Below the pieces are notes generated by a model. It had not been told where the DNA came from and did not search any database. It saw nothing but the letters and a program-made list of their open reading frames with translations. Below, in pieces: positions 48,662 through 58,249 of a DNA stretch of 64,000 nucleotides (the stretch's first letter is position 1; each line of letters starts with the position of its first letter). The stretch is from positions 1 to 64,000 of IMG/VR virus record IMGVR_UViG_3300043570_000998. One strand, 5' to 3'. A program made the position numbers and the translations under genes. This DNA comes from a virus.

Positions 48662-48932
48662 TAACCAATTTAAACCAAATGTATCTTATCAGATATATTG
48701 TTCTGCTGACTGTAGGGAACACGCAACTAGAGAGAAAATAGCTGAACGCTATGCTAGAAATCGTTTGCAAAAGCCCTCTCGAAAGAACAGAAAATGCAAA
48801 AATTGCGGATCAAAACTATCTATTTATAATGATGAAGAAACCTGCTCCATATGCGATATTAATCCTTCAGAAGTAAATAAAATATTAAAAGAGTTAAAGG
48901 GGATAGCCGATGGTAAAATTGAGCTTAATTAA
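48639..48932 (+). CDS. Double zinc-finger protein
   Basis: 97 residues, start inside the end of the nuclease gene (23-base overlap). The N-terminal half has HCQWCDNQF and YCSADC; the C-terminal half has CKNCGSKL and CSICDI, so there are eight cysteines in four pairs, enough for two zinc sites. The first pair plus 'F-C-S-x-x-C-R' is a familiar pattern of small zinc ribbons. A basic linker with RNRLQKPSRKNRK lies between. DNA or RNA binding is probable, but no specific partner is visible. It overlaps the resolvase gene by 23 bases. Confidence 0.6.
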   Translation: MKHCQWCDNQFKPNVSYQIYCSADCREHATREKIAERYARNRLQKPSRKNRKCKNCGSKLSIYNDEETCSICDINPSEVNKILKELKGIADGKIELN

Positions 48933-49485
48933 TCCAAAACCAAAAACAGTTTGCTCAATTGATGCAAGCACAAACAGCCTAGCCTTTGCTATTTTTGAGG
49001 ACAAGTCTTTAATTAGATTTGGCAAGATTAATTTTACTGGTCGTAATGCATATGAAAAAGTTGGAGATGCTGCAAAGAAGTGTCTATCTTTCTTTAAACA
49101 ATTTAATATTGATTCTATTATTATTGAGCACACGGTATTTATTAACAGCCCTAAGACTGCTGCAGATCTTGCACTTGTTCAAGGAGCGATGCTTGGGTCA
49201 GCTCAAATTAATGGCATAAAGATTGCTGGATCAGTTAATCCAATTACTTGGCAATCATTTATTGGCAACACAAAACTCTCGGCGGTAGAAAAACAACAAC
49301 TTCGCAAAGAGAATCCTAACAAATCCGAGTCTTGGTATAAGGGGCAAGAACGTGAAATTAGAAAACAAAAAACAATACGTTATGTTGGTACGTATTATAA
49401 TAAGTCTATTAGTGATAATGACGTGGCAGACGCTATCGGAATTGGTCACTGGGCTATCCACAATTGGGAAAAGGTTGACAAATAG
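48910..49485 (+). CDS. RuvC-like Holliday junction resolvase
   Basis: 191 residues. RNase H-fold acidic residues are in place: Asp18 in CSIDASTNSLAFAIF, Glu73 in SIIIEHTVF, and Asp171 and Asp174 in NDVADAIGIGHWA. A basic helix region (KENPNKSESWYKGQEREIRKQ) lies just before the last motif. Phage RuvC-like enzymes of this size cut Holliday or replication junctions and debranch DNA before packaging. It precedes the terminase genes, as is usual when concatemers must be trimmed before packaging. Confidence 0.82.
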   Translation: MVKLSLINPKPKTVCSIDASTNSLAFAIFEDKSLIRFGKINFTGRNAYEKVGDAAKKCLSFFKQFNIDSIIIEHTVFINSPKTAADLALVQGAMLGSAQINGIKIAGSVNPITWQSFIGNTKLSAVEKQQLRKENPNKSESWYKGQEREIRKQKTIRYVGTYYNKSISDNDVADAIGIGHWAIHNWEKVDK

Positions 49486-49489
49486 ACTT

Positions 49490-49645
49490 ATGGCTGCTAA
49501 ACTATATCAAAGCGAGGCGTGGCTTCGCAAACGCTACCACCTTGATCGCAAGACTCCAGAAGATATTGCAAAAGAGTGTGGCACTAGCGTTGAAACAATT
49601 TATGTATACCTTGCAAAGTTTGGACTAAGAAAGAGTAAAAGATGA
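49490..49645 (+). CDS. Small helix-turn-helix protein
   Basis: 51 residues from ATG at 49490, four bases after the previous stop. It reads SEAWLRKRYHLDRKTPEDIAKECGTSVETIYVYLAKFGL. The segment 'T-P-E-D-I-A-x-E-C-G-x-S-x-x-T-I-x-x-x-L' is a clear helix-turn-helix of the homeodomain-like type found in resolvase or MarR-like C-terminal domains. The whole protein is just this domain, so it may be a small operator-binding factor or a packaging-site binder. It overlaps the next gene by four bases (ATGA). Confidence 0.65.
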   Translation: MAAKLYQSEAWLRKRYHLDRKTPEDIAKECGTSVETIYVYLAKFGLRKSKR

Positions 49646-49884
49646 GTGAAAACCTTAAAATCACGGTAGACCAAGTTAACCATCCACCACACTATACAAA
49701 GGATCCTAGTGGTGTTGAGTGTATTGAGATTACACGTCACCGCACCTTTAACATTGGGAATGCTTTTAAGTATCTTTGGAGAGCTGGCATTAAGGACGAA
49801 TCAAAGACCATCCAAGATCTTGAAAAAGCTATCTTCTATATTCAAGATGAAATCAAACGACTACAAGGAGAATACCGTGGCTAG
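49642..49884 (+). CDS. DUF3310 (SaV-like) protein
   Basis: 80 residues. The sequence VNHPPHYTKD, ECIEITRHRTFNIGNAFKYLWRAGIKDE and IQDLEKAIFYIQDEI follows the DUF3310 signature exactly: 'N-H-P-x-H-Y', 'F-x-x-G-N-A-(F/I)-K-Y-L-x-R-x-G-x-K', 'D-L-x-K-A-x-x-Y'. The family is common in phages and often lies near nucleotide metabolism or terminase genes. It has been called nucleotide kinase-like, but its biochemical role is unclear. Ends overlapping the next gene. Confidence 0.85.
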   Translation: MSENLKITVDQVNHPPHYTKDPSGVECIEITRHRTFNIGNAFKYLWRAGIKDESKTIQDLEKAIFYIQDEIKRLQGEYRG

Positions 49885-50179
49885 ACTTCGCAAGACAGAG
49901 TATAATAAGACTATGATTAAAGATCCTTATGAACGTGTCTATGAGATGCCATTTGGCAATTTTGTAATTGAGCGTGGGGACTTAATTAAAGTTGCTGGAG
50001 AATATGGAACTAAATTTAAATTTGAGTCCATTACCACTAACCCCAAGAACGGTGCTGTGTGGGTAGATTGTTTTGAGACGTGGAGAGGACGAACAGGGGC
50101 ATACCGTTCATTCTCTATTGACCGTATAAAGCGTATTCCAAAACGTAGACCAAGGAAGGTTAAGCTAAGTGTCGTTTGA
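49877..50179 (+). CDS. Small basic protein, unknown
   Basis: 100 residues from GTG at 49877, which has AAGGAG seven bases upstream; the ATG-started longer frame lies inside the DUF3310 gene and is not supported. The sequence starts ARLRKTEYNKTM, contains GNFVIERGDLIKVAGEYGTKFKF and VWVDCFETWRGRTG and ends in a strongly basic RIPKRRPRKVKL tail. The central part suggests a KOW/SH3-like beta barrel ('I-x-x-G-D-L-I-K-V-x-G-E-x-G-x-x-F-x-F'). Basic SH3-like barrels often bind nucleic acid. Confidence 0.5.
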   Translation: MARLRKTEYNKTMIKDPYERVYEMPFGNFVIERGDLIKVAGEYGTKFKFESITTNPKNGAVWVDCFETWRGRTGAYRSFSIDRIKRIPKRRPRKVKLSVV

Positions 50180-50702
50180 AGATCTTACAGTAGAACACCT
50201 TGACGAAGTAAACAAGGTTGTTGAAAAGTATCTACAGGGCAATGAACCTACCCAGATTTCAAAAGAACTATCGATTCCTCGTCAAAAAGTTGTTGCTCAT
50301 ATTAAAGAGTGGCAACTTATGGCTGCAGATAATGCGTTAATTCGTGCTCGTGCAAAGGAAGCACTTGTTGCTGCAGACACTCACTATAATAAACTAATCA
50401 GTAAAGCATATGAGGTTATTGACGATGCAACTACGCTTGCTAATTTAGGTGCAAAGACCGCAGGTATTAAGTTAGTCTTGGACATTGAGTCTAGGCGTAT
50501 TGATATGCTACAAAAAGCTGGACTGCTTGAAAATAAAGAACTGGCAGAAGAGATGCTTGAGATTGAACGTAGGCAAGACATTCTTAAAGATATCCTTAAA
50601 GACATTGCTGCAGAACATCCAGAGGTGCGTGACAAGATTATGCGTAGACTATCTGAGGTATCACGCAATGACGAGGTGATTACTGTTGTCAGAGATGTTT
50701 GA
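50169..50702 (+). CDS. terS: Small terminase subunit
   Basis: 177 residues, GTG start at 50169. The N-terminal ~50 residues form a helix-turn-helix (GNEPTQISKELSIPRQKVVAHIKEW), followed by long helices (ALIRARAKEALVAADTHYNKLISKAYEVID and ELAEEMLEIERRQDILKDILKDI) suited to an oligomeric ring. It lies directly upstream of, and overlaps, the large terminase gene. Small terminases recognise the packaging site and load the large subunit. Length and layout are typical, sequence similarity within this family is always low, so the call rests on architecture and position. Confidence 0.72.
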   Translation: MSFEDLTVEHLDEVNKVVEKYLQGNEPTQISKELSIPRQKVVAHIKEWQLMAADNALIRARAKEALVAADTHYNKLISKAYEVIDDATTLANLGAKTAGIKLVLDIESRRIDMLQKAGLLENKELAEEMLEIERRQDILKDILKDIAAEHPEVRDKIMRRLSEVSRNDEVITVVRDV

Positions 50703-52470
50703 TGATTTCTTTGAAGTTTTAAAAGATAACAACTTTGAGGAAACGCCAGTAGACGCTAAGACGTTTGTTGAGGGTGAGGCATACCTTGGACAGCCACCAC
50801 TATCTCAAATTCAGTATGACATTGTAGAGGCTATGAGCCAGATCTATAAGCTTGAAGACCTAATTGATATTATGGGTACAGAAGAAGGTACACGCTATTA
50901 CAAGAAGTACACCAAGAATGAGATTATTCTTCAGCTTGGTAAGGGTAGTGGTAAAGACTTCGTATCTACTGTAGCGTGTGCCTACATTGTATATAAACTA
51001 TTATGCCTTAAAGATCCAGCTCGTTACTTTGGAAAGCCATCTGGCGATGCTATTGATATTATTAACGTGGCTATCAACGCACAACAGGCTAAGAACGTTT
51101 TCTTCAAAGGATTTAAAACAAAGATCGAACGCTCTCCTTGGTTTGCTGGCAAGTTTTACGCAAAGGTAGATAGTATTGAGTTTGATGATGCTATCACTGT
51201 TTACTCTGGTCACTCTGAAAGAGAATCTCACGAGGGTCTAAACCTTATCCTTGCCGTACTTGATGAAATTTCTGGCTTTGCACAAGAAACAAATACTGGC
51301 AACGACCAGGGCAAGACCGCAGACAACATCTACAAAGCCTTCCGTGCCTCTGTAGACTCTCGTTTTCCAGACTTAGGGAAAGTAGCACTACTATCATTCC
51401 CTCGCTATCCTGGAGACTTTATCTCACAACGATATGATGATGTGATTATGGATAAAGAAATTATTACAAAGACTCATAAGTTTATTATGAATCCAGACCT
51501 TCCAGAAGATGCAGATGGAAACACTCTAGAAATTTCGTGGGATGAAGATACAATCATTAACTATAAGTATCCTGGTATGTTTGCAGTAAAGAGACCAACG
51601 TGGGTAGTAAACCCTACTCGTAAGGTTGACGACTTTAAATTAGCATTCTATACGGACCTTGGAGACGCTATGATGCGATTTGCCTGTGTACCTACCTATA
51701 GCTCAGATGCATTTTTTAAGCAGATTGAGAAGGTTCAAGGTGCAATGACACTTCGTAATCCGCTAGACAACAATCGTCGTTTTGACGAGACATTTGTGCC
51801 AGATCCAGATAAGATTTATTACGTCCACGCCGACCTCGCACAACGACACGACAAGTGTGCTGTGGCAATTGCTCACGTAGATAAGTGGGTAAATATTCAA
51901 GTGATTAAAGATTACCAGCAAGTAGCACCAGTAGTTGTAGTAGATGCTGTAGCGTGGTGGGAGCCAAAGGTAGAAGGTCCAGTTAACCTTTCAGAAGTCA
52001 AGCAGTGGATTCAAAACCTTCGTCGTGTAGGATTTAATCTGGGTATGGTAAGCTTTGACCGCTGGCAATCATTTGATATCCAGAATGAACTTAAACAAGT
52101 TGGCATTAGAACAGAAACTGTTTCAGTTGCCAAGAAGCACTATGAAGATATGGCAATGCTTATTTATGAAGAGCGTCTCGCTATGCCATCCATTGATCTT
52201 TTATTTGAAGAATTAACAGAGCTTAAAATTATGAGAAACAATAGGGTTGACCATCCTCGCAAGAAATCTAAAGACCTTGCAGACGCTGTGTGTGGAGCTG
52301 TCTTTGGTGCTATCTCACACACACCAAAAGACCTTAACCTTGAGGTAGAGATTCATACGTTTAAACAAAAACCAAAGAATGCTATTGCGGATCGTCCTAA
52401 AGATGTGATAGAATATAAATCCATACCAAATGATGTCAAGGGCTATCTTGATCAGTTCAATTTAATTTAG
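50686..52470 (+). CDS. terL: Large terminase subunit
   Basis: 594 residues. TTG at 50686 is preferred because GAGGTGA (50673-50679) is correctly spaced to it; the ATG at 50695 is too far. ATPase: Walker A LGKGSGKD (84-91) and Walker B LILAVLDEIS with Asp193-Glu194. Nuclease: HADLAQRHD near 380, MVSFDRWQS near 460 and LADAVCGAVFG near 540, the three acidic groups of the RNase H-like domain. It drives DNA into heads and cuts it. In this genome it is in the replication region, about 36 kb from the portal gene, which is unusual for tailed phages. Confidence 0.9.
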   Translation: MSEMFDDFFEVLKDNNFEETPVDAKTFVEGEAYLGQPPLSQIQYDIVEAMSQIYKLEDLIDIMGTEEGTRYYKKYTKNEIILQLGKGSGKDFVSTVACAYIVYKLLCLKDPARYFGKPSGDAIDIINVAINAQQAKNVFFKGFKTKIERSPWFAGKFYAKVDSIEFDDAITVYSGHSERESHEGLNLILAVLDEISGFAQETNTGNDQGKTADNIYKAFRASVDSRFPDLGKVALLSFPRYPGDFISQRYDDVIMDKEIITKTHKFIMNPDLPEDADGNTLEISWDEDTIINYKYPGMFAVKRPTWVVNPTRKVDDFKLAFYTDLGDAMMRFACVPTYSSDAFFKQIEKVQGAMTLRNPLDNNRRFDETFVPDPDKIYYVHADLAQRHDKCAVAIAHVDKWVNIQVIKDYQQVAPVVVVDAVAWWEPKVEGPVNLSEVKQWIQNLRRVGFNLGMVSFDRWQSFDIQNELKQVGIRTETVSVAKKHYEDMAMLIYEERLAMPSIDLLFEELTELKIMRNNRVDHPRKKSKDLADAVCGAVFGAISHTPKDLNLEVEIHTFKQKPKNAIADRPKDVIEYKSIPNDVKGYLDQFNLI

Positions 52471-52479
52471 GAGCAAGAC

Positions 52480-52870
52480 GTGAGCTTTGACATTGTTTAT
52501 TTTTCTAACTATTCTGGAAACACCAAAAGATTTGTAGATAAATTAGATTTAAATTCAATTAGAATTCCGATAAGTGATTCTAATGACCCCATACTGGTGC
52601 AGAATAAGTTTGTATTATTTGTTCCAACTTATGGTGGTGGAAATGAAGGACACGCTATTCCAAAGCAAGTCCGTTCCTTTCTCAACGTAGCAAGCAACAG
52701 AGATAAAATTATTGGCGTTGTTGGATTAGGAAACACAAACTTTGGAGAACACTACTGCAAGGCTGCAGAAATGATTGCAGCTAAGACAGGCGTACCAATT
52801 ATAGGCAGGGTAGAAATATTCGGCACAGAAGAAGATGTAAATACAATTAATGAAAGGCTGGCGATGCTAG

Positions 52871-52881
<11 letters not shown>
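52480..52881 (+). CDS. nrdI: NrdI flavodoxin-like protein
   Basis: 133 residues, GTG start at 52480 with TTAGGAG upstream. The family signature is complete: [13 protein letters not shown] at the N-terminus for FMN phosphate binding, [22 protein letters not shown] in the middle, [18 protein letters not shown] and a final [10 protein letters not shown]. NrdI supplies oxidant to assemble the dimanganese-tyrosyl radical in NrdF. It overlaps nrdE by eleven bases. Its presence indicates that the reductase is class Ib. Confidence 0.93.
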
Positions 52882-55947
<3,066 letters not shown>

Positions 55948-55965
55948 CCTATTACATAAAAGATT

Positions 55966-55992
55966 GGGCTACTTTGGTAGCCCTTTTCTTTT
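55966..55992 (+). terminator. Terminator after the nrd operon
   Basis: GGGCTAC (55966-55972) and GTAGCCC (55977-55983) flank a TTTG loop and are followed by TTTTCTTTT. It closes the replication and nucleotide-metabolism region. Confidence 0.88.
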
Positions 55993-56001
55993 GCAATAAA
56001 A

Positions 56002-56010
56002 TGGTATAAT
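56002..56010 (+). promoter_or_regulatory. Extended -10 promoter for the lysis region
   Basis: TGGTATAAT with TATAAT at 56005-56010, just after the nrd terminator. No clear -35 element. The leader to the ATC at 56055 would be about 38 bases. Confidence 0.6.
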
Positions 56011-56054
56011 TAGATAGTTAAGCTTCCCCAGGTTTAACAAAGGAGTGAAGGGAA

Positions 56055-57308
56055 ATCAAAAAATTAGTCTCGTATTTGAGTCTTATATTTTTAATGACAA
56101 TTTACATTGTTGTTGCCTTTGCCGTACCTGCAAGAGCTGAAGGGTGCGTGTATGATCACGAAATTTATACCCCTGCGTCTGGCGAGGTAGCAACATTCAA
56201 TACTTGTGGTGGAGATGATTCATCCTACAGAATTCCACTAGCAACACCAATCGTATTTGATGGAGTAGAATACTCAACGATTTATGCAACTACAAACTCA
56301 ACAATAACATTCGGAACCCCCGACGGTACTTATTCTGATTACCCAATGACACCATCACTATCAATTATGTCAATGGACTGGGTTGTATACCCACAAACTA
56401 GAGCAGATGAACATTTAATTATTACAGTTAGCGATGCAGGATTTCAAATAGCTATTTCAGCTAGACCAATTTGGAATCAAGGAACGCCAGATACAACAAA
56501 CATTACAGTTACAGCAATTAAAAGAACAGATAGCTCATACGAATTAACATATACAATGAATGGAACAGACTGGAGCCAACAAGCTCAATTAAGAACTGGT
56601 GCTCGTCTACACGACAGAAGTATTGTTAGTCTAGAAGAAGCAGGATTTACTCAGGTAACAGAGCCTCCAGTCGTTCCTCCAACACCAGAACCAACACCTG
56701 AGCCAACAATAGAGCCTACCCCAGAACCCACTGTAGAGCCTACACCAGAGCCTACGGTAGAACCTACACCAGAGCCTACGGTAGAACCTACACCAGAACC
56801 AACTGTAGAGCCTACTGAAGAGCCTACAGAGCCTCCTGTGGACCCTGAGCCACCAATAGATCCTCCAGTAGAGCCAGAAGTTCCTATTAAAGTAGACCCA
56901 CAAACTGAAGAGGTAATAGAAGAACCAACAACAGAAGAACTTCTATCAGAATCTCCACAAGATCTAACAGCACAAGAAGTAGTCCAAATTATGAGCGAAG
57001 CATACGAAACCTTAAACACATCTGAGCCAGGGTCTCAAGAATATGAAGAAGCCCTAGACGCAATATTTTTTGTTGCACAAGCAGACGACATTGTTCTTGA
57101 TGAAGAGTTATTGGCAATTCCAATTGTTGGTAATATTGCTCAGGGATTAACAGATTTGATTAACTTTGCAGGAAACGTAGGATCGGACATAAGTCCAAAA
57201 GTACGTGAATCTGCAAAGAAAACAATTGTTGCAGCAGTCATTGTCGGACAAGTAGCACAAATTAGCACAATGTCAGCAATGTCTTCCGCATCGCTAAGGA
57301 GGATATAA
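56055..57308 (+). CDS. Secreted Pro-Glu-Pro-Thr repeat protein, probable ATC start
   Basis: The open frame has no ATG or GTG in front of the hydrophobic segment. AAAGGAG (56039-56045) points to an ATC at 56055, from which a perfect signal peptide can be read: KKLVSYLSLIFLM, a hydrophobic core, and VPARA at the cleavage site (A-R-A then EG, after residue 28). A TTG at 56076 would lack the lysines. The mature part has a beta-domain (about 30-205) with EYSTIYATTNSTITFG and SMDWVVYPQTRA, then a PTPEPTVE repeat linker (about 208-262), then a helical segment and a hydrophobic stretch (IVAAVIVGQVAQIS) near the C-terminus. 417 residues. The mature protein would be exported; possible roles are in lysis, superinfection exclusion or surface change. 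Confidence 0.65.
   Translation: MKKLVSYLSLIFLMTIYIVVAFAVPARAEGCVYDHEIYTPASGEVATFNTCGGDDSSYRIPLATPIVFDGVEYSTIYATTNSTITFGTPDGTYSDYPMTPSLSIMSMDWVVYPQTRADEHLIITVSDAGFQIAISARPIWNQGTPDTTNITVTAIKRTDSSYELTYTMNGTDWSQQAQLRTGARLHDRSIVSLEEAGFTQVTEPPVVPPTPEPTPEPTIEPTPEPTVEPTPEPTVEPTPEPTVEPTPEPTVEPTEEPTEPPVDPEPPIDPPVEPEVPIKVDPQTEEVIEEPTTEELLSESPQDLTAQEVVQIMSEAYETLNTSEPGSQEYEEALDAIFFVAQADDIVLDEELLAIPIVGNIAQGLTDLINFAGNVGSDISPKVRESAKKTIVAAVIVGQVAQISTMSAMSSASLRRI
56681..56838 (+). repeat. 24-base tandem repeat encoding PTPEPTVE
   Basis: A run of near-identical units of 24 bases codes for Pro-Thr-Pro-Glu-Pro-Thr-Val-Glu, about five copies, preceded and followed by decayed units (PTPEPTPEPTIE, PTEEPTEPP). Two adjacent units are identical at the DNA level (CCTACACCAGAGCCTACGGT). 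Such repeats can change copy number by slippage. They code for an extended, rigid wall-spanning linker. Confidence 0.85.
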
Positions 57309-57500
57309 ATGAAGAAATTTTTTGCAGATTTACTCAAAGATATGATTGAGCAATCTTGGACACTTTTAGGTATGGCAATCGCCTGGCTAGTACTAGAAGG
57401 GTCTGCCAGAGAGTTAACAGGATATCTAATCTTAATAACTATCTCAGTTTGGATAATAACATTCAGACTACGCAATCCAAAAAATAAAGGGAAGGAGTGA
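57309..57500 (+). CDS. Small membrane protein, holin-like
   Basis: 63 residues, AAGGAGG (57296-57302) before ATG at 57309, one base after the upstream stop. Two hydrophobic segments are visible: SWTLLGMAIAWLVLEG (about 16-31) and LTGYLILITISVWIITF (about 36-52). The N-terminus MKKFFADLLKD is amphipathic and the end RNPKNKGKE is basic. Two membrane segments with a basic tail is a common holin or antiholin form. It lies between the secreted repeat protein and another membrane protein, so a lysis role is likely. Confidence 0.6.
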   Translation: MKKFFADLLKDMIEQSWTLLGMAIAWLVLEGSARELTGYLILITISVWIITFRLRNPKNKGKE

Positions 57501-57505
57501 TATAT

Positions 57506-57751
57506 ATGGATAAAGAAACAACAATGAGCATCATCGGAAGAATGGTCGCACTATTCCTAGTTTCAGCATTAACAACCGTTGGTGCTGGTGCAATCATCGG
57601 AATTGACACCGTACAGACTGCAATTCTTGCAGGTGTAATGGGAGTTGCAAATGTTGTTGAGGATCTTTCTCGTAGCTACCTAAATGATGGTAAGCTTTCA
57701 AAGACAGAAATCAACGATGCATTCGCCGCAAACACACCAGATCCAAGATAG
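57506..57751 (+). CDS. Small membrane protein, holin candidate
   Basis: 81 residues from ATG at 57506, eight bases after GAAGGAG (a GTG at 57497 overlaps that site and is less likely). A hydrophobic N-terminal half has MSIIGRMVALFLVSALTTVGAGAIIGI and TAILAGVMGVANVVEDLSRSYL, giving two membrane helices, followed by a polar tail with LSKTEINDAFAANTPDPR. This resembles phage holin families that carry a short C-terminal 'x-D-G-K-L-(S/T)-x-x-E-I-N-x-A-F' tail, common in actinophages. The endolysin lies beyond the tRNA array, about 0.5 kb downstream. Confidence 0.7.
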   Translation: MDKETTMSIIGRMVALFLVSALTTVGAGAIIGIDTVQTAILAGVMGVANVVEDLSRSYLNDGKLSKTEINDAFAANTPDPR

Positions 57752-57755
57752 TAAC

Positions 57756-57784
57756 TTGACACCCCTCTTAGGTTCCTGTATAAT
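57756..57784 (+). promoter_or_regulatory. Consensus promoter of the tRNA array
   Basis: TTGACA at 57756-57761, a 17-base spacer, and TATAAT at 57779-57784. This is the best match to the bacterial consensus in the window and lies 30 bases upstream of the first tRNA. Confidence 0.9.
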
Positions 57785-57813
57785 AGGTATATAACTTAAG
57801 AGGGTTTGTCTAT

Positions 57814-57885
57814 TCCTCCTTAGCTCAGAGGCAGAGCAGAGAGCTGTTAACTCTAAGGTCCCTGGTTCGATCCCAGGAGGGGGAG
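57814..57885 (+). tRNA. tRNA-Asn (GTT)
   Basis: Acceptor stem TCCTCCT pairs with AGGGGGA (57878-57884). The anticodon loop CTGTTAA gives anticodon GTT. The T-arm CCTGG-TTCGATC-CCAGG is complete. CCA is not encoded; GCA follows instead. Confidence 0.92.
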
Positions 57886-57889
57886 CAAA

Positions 57890-57962
57890 GGTCCTGTAGC
57901 TCAGTGGTTAGAGCACTACCCTGTCACGGTAGGGGTCGCCAGTTCAAGTCTGGTCAGGATCG
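57890..57962 (+). tRNA. tRNA-Asp (GTC)
   Basis: Acceptor GGTCCTG pairs with CAGGATC (57955-57961, one G-U). The anticodon stem CTACC/GGTAG encloses CTGTCAC, anticodon GTC. The T-loop is TTCAAGT. Confidence 0.92.
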
Positions 57963-57966
57963 CAAA

Positions 57967-58039
57967 GCCGCCTTAGCTCATTTGGTAGAGCAACGCACTT
58001 GTAATGCGTAGGTGCAGAGTTCGAATCTCTGAGGTGGCT
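57967..58039 (+). tRNA. tRNA-Thr (TGT)
   Basis: Acceptor GCCGCCT pairs with AGGTGGC (58032-58038). ACGCA/TGCGT encloses CTTGTAA, anticodon TGT, which reads ACA and ACG. The T-loop is TTCGAAT. Confidence 0.92.
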
Positions 58040-58040
58040 C

Positions 58041-58127
58041 GGAAATATGGCTGAGAGGTCTAAAGCACGTCACTGCTAATGACGAGTAGGGGAAACTCTA
58101 CCGTAGGTTCGAATCCTACTATTTCCG
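58041..58127 (+). tRNA. tRNA-Ser (GCT)
   Basis: Acceptor GGAAATA pairs with TATTTCC (58120-58126). CGTCA/TGACG encloses CTGCTAA, anticodon GCT. A long variable arm with GGGGAAACTC confirms a class II tRNA. Confidence 0.92.
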
Positions 58128-58133
58128 CACCCA

Positions 58134-58206
58134 GTCCCTCTAGCTCAGTTGGTAGAGCAACAGACTTTTAATCTGTGGGTCCACAGTTCGAATCTGTGGG
58201 GGGACA
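58134..58206 (+). tRNA. tRNA-Lys (TTT)
   Basis: Acceptor GTCCCTC pairs with GGGGGAC (58199-58205, one G-U). ACAGA/TCTGT encloses CTTTTAA, anticodon TTT. The T-loop is TTCGAAT. Confidence 0.92.
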
Positions 58207-58216
58207 CAAAGAATCC

Positions 58217-58225
58217 TGGTATACT
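58217..58225 (+). promoter_or_regulatory. Extended -10 promoter for the endolysin
   Basis: TGGTATACT with TATACT at 58220-58225, followed by AAGGAGG at 58233-58239 and ATG at 58250. The box starts 11 bases after the last tRNA. Confidence 0.6.
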
Positions 58226-58249
58226 TGTATATAAGGAGGTCATATAACT

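Noticed and set aside
50384-50668. Ser/Arg-rich minus-strand frame opposite the small terminase
   Set aside because: It is a shadow of a charged helical protein and has no start signal of its own.
56681-56838. Possible CRISPR array in the 24-base repeat
   Set aside because: The repeats are contiguous with no unique spacers, in frame with a protein, and no cas1/cas2 is near. The Cas4-like gene at 47858 is an isolated phage exonuclease type.
56631-57019. Long open frames on the minus strand opposite the PTPEPTVE repeats
   Set aside because: They are mirror images of the repeat (Gly/Ser/Val or Trp/Arg repeats), have no ribosome-binding site and no promoter.
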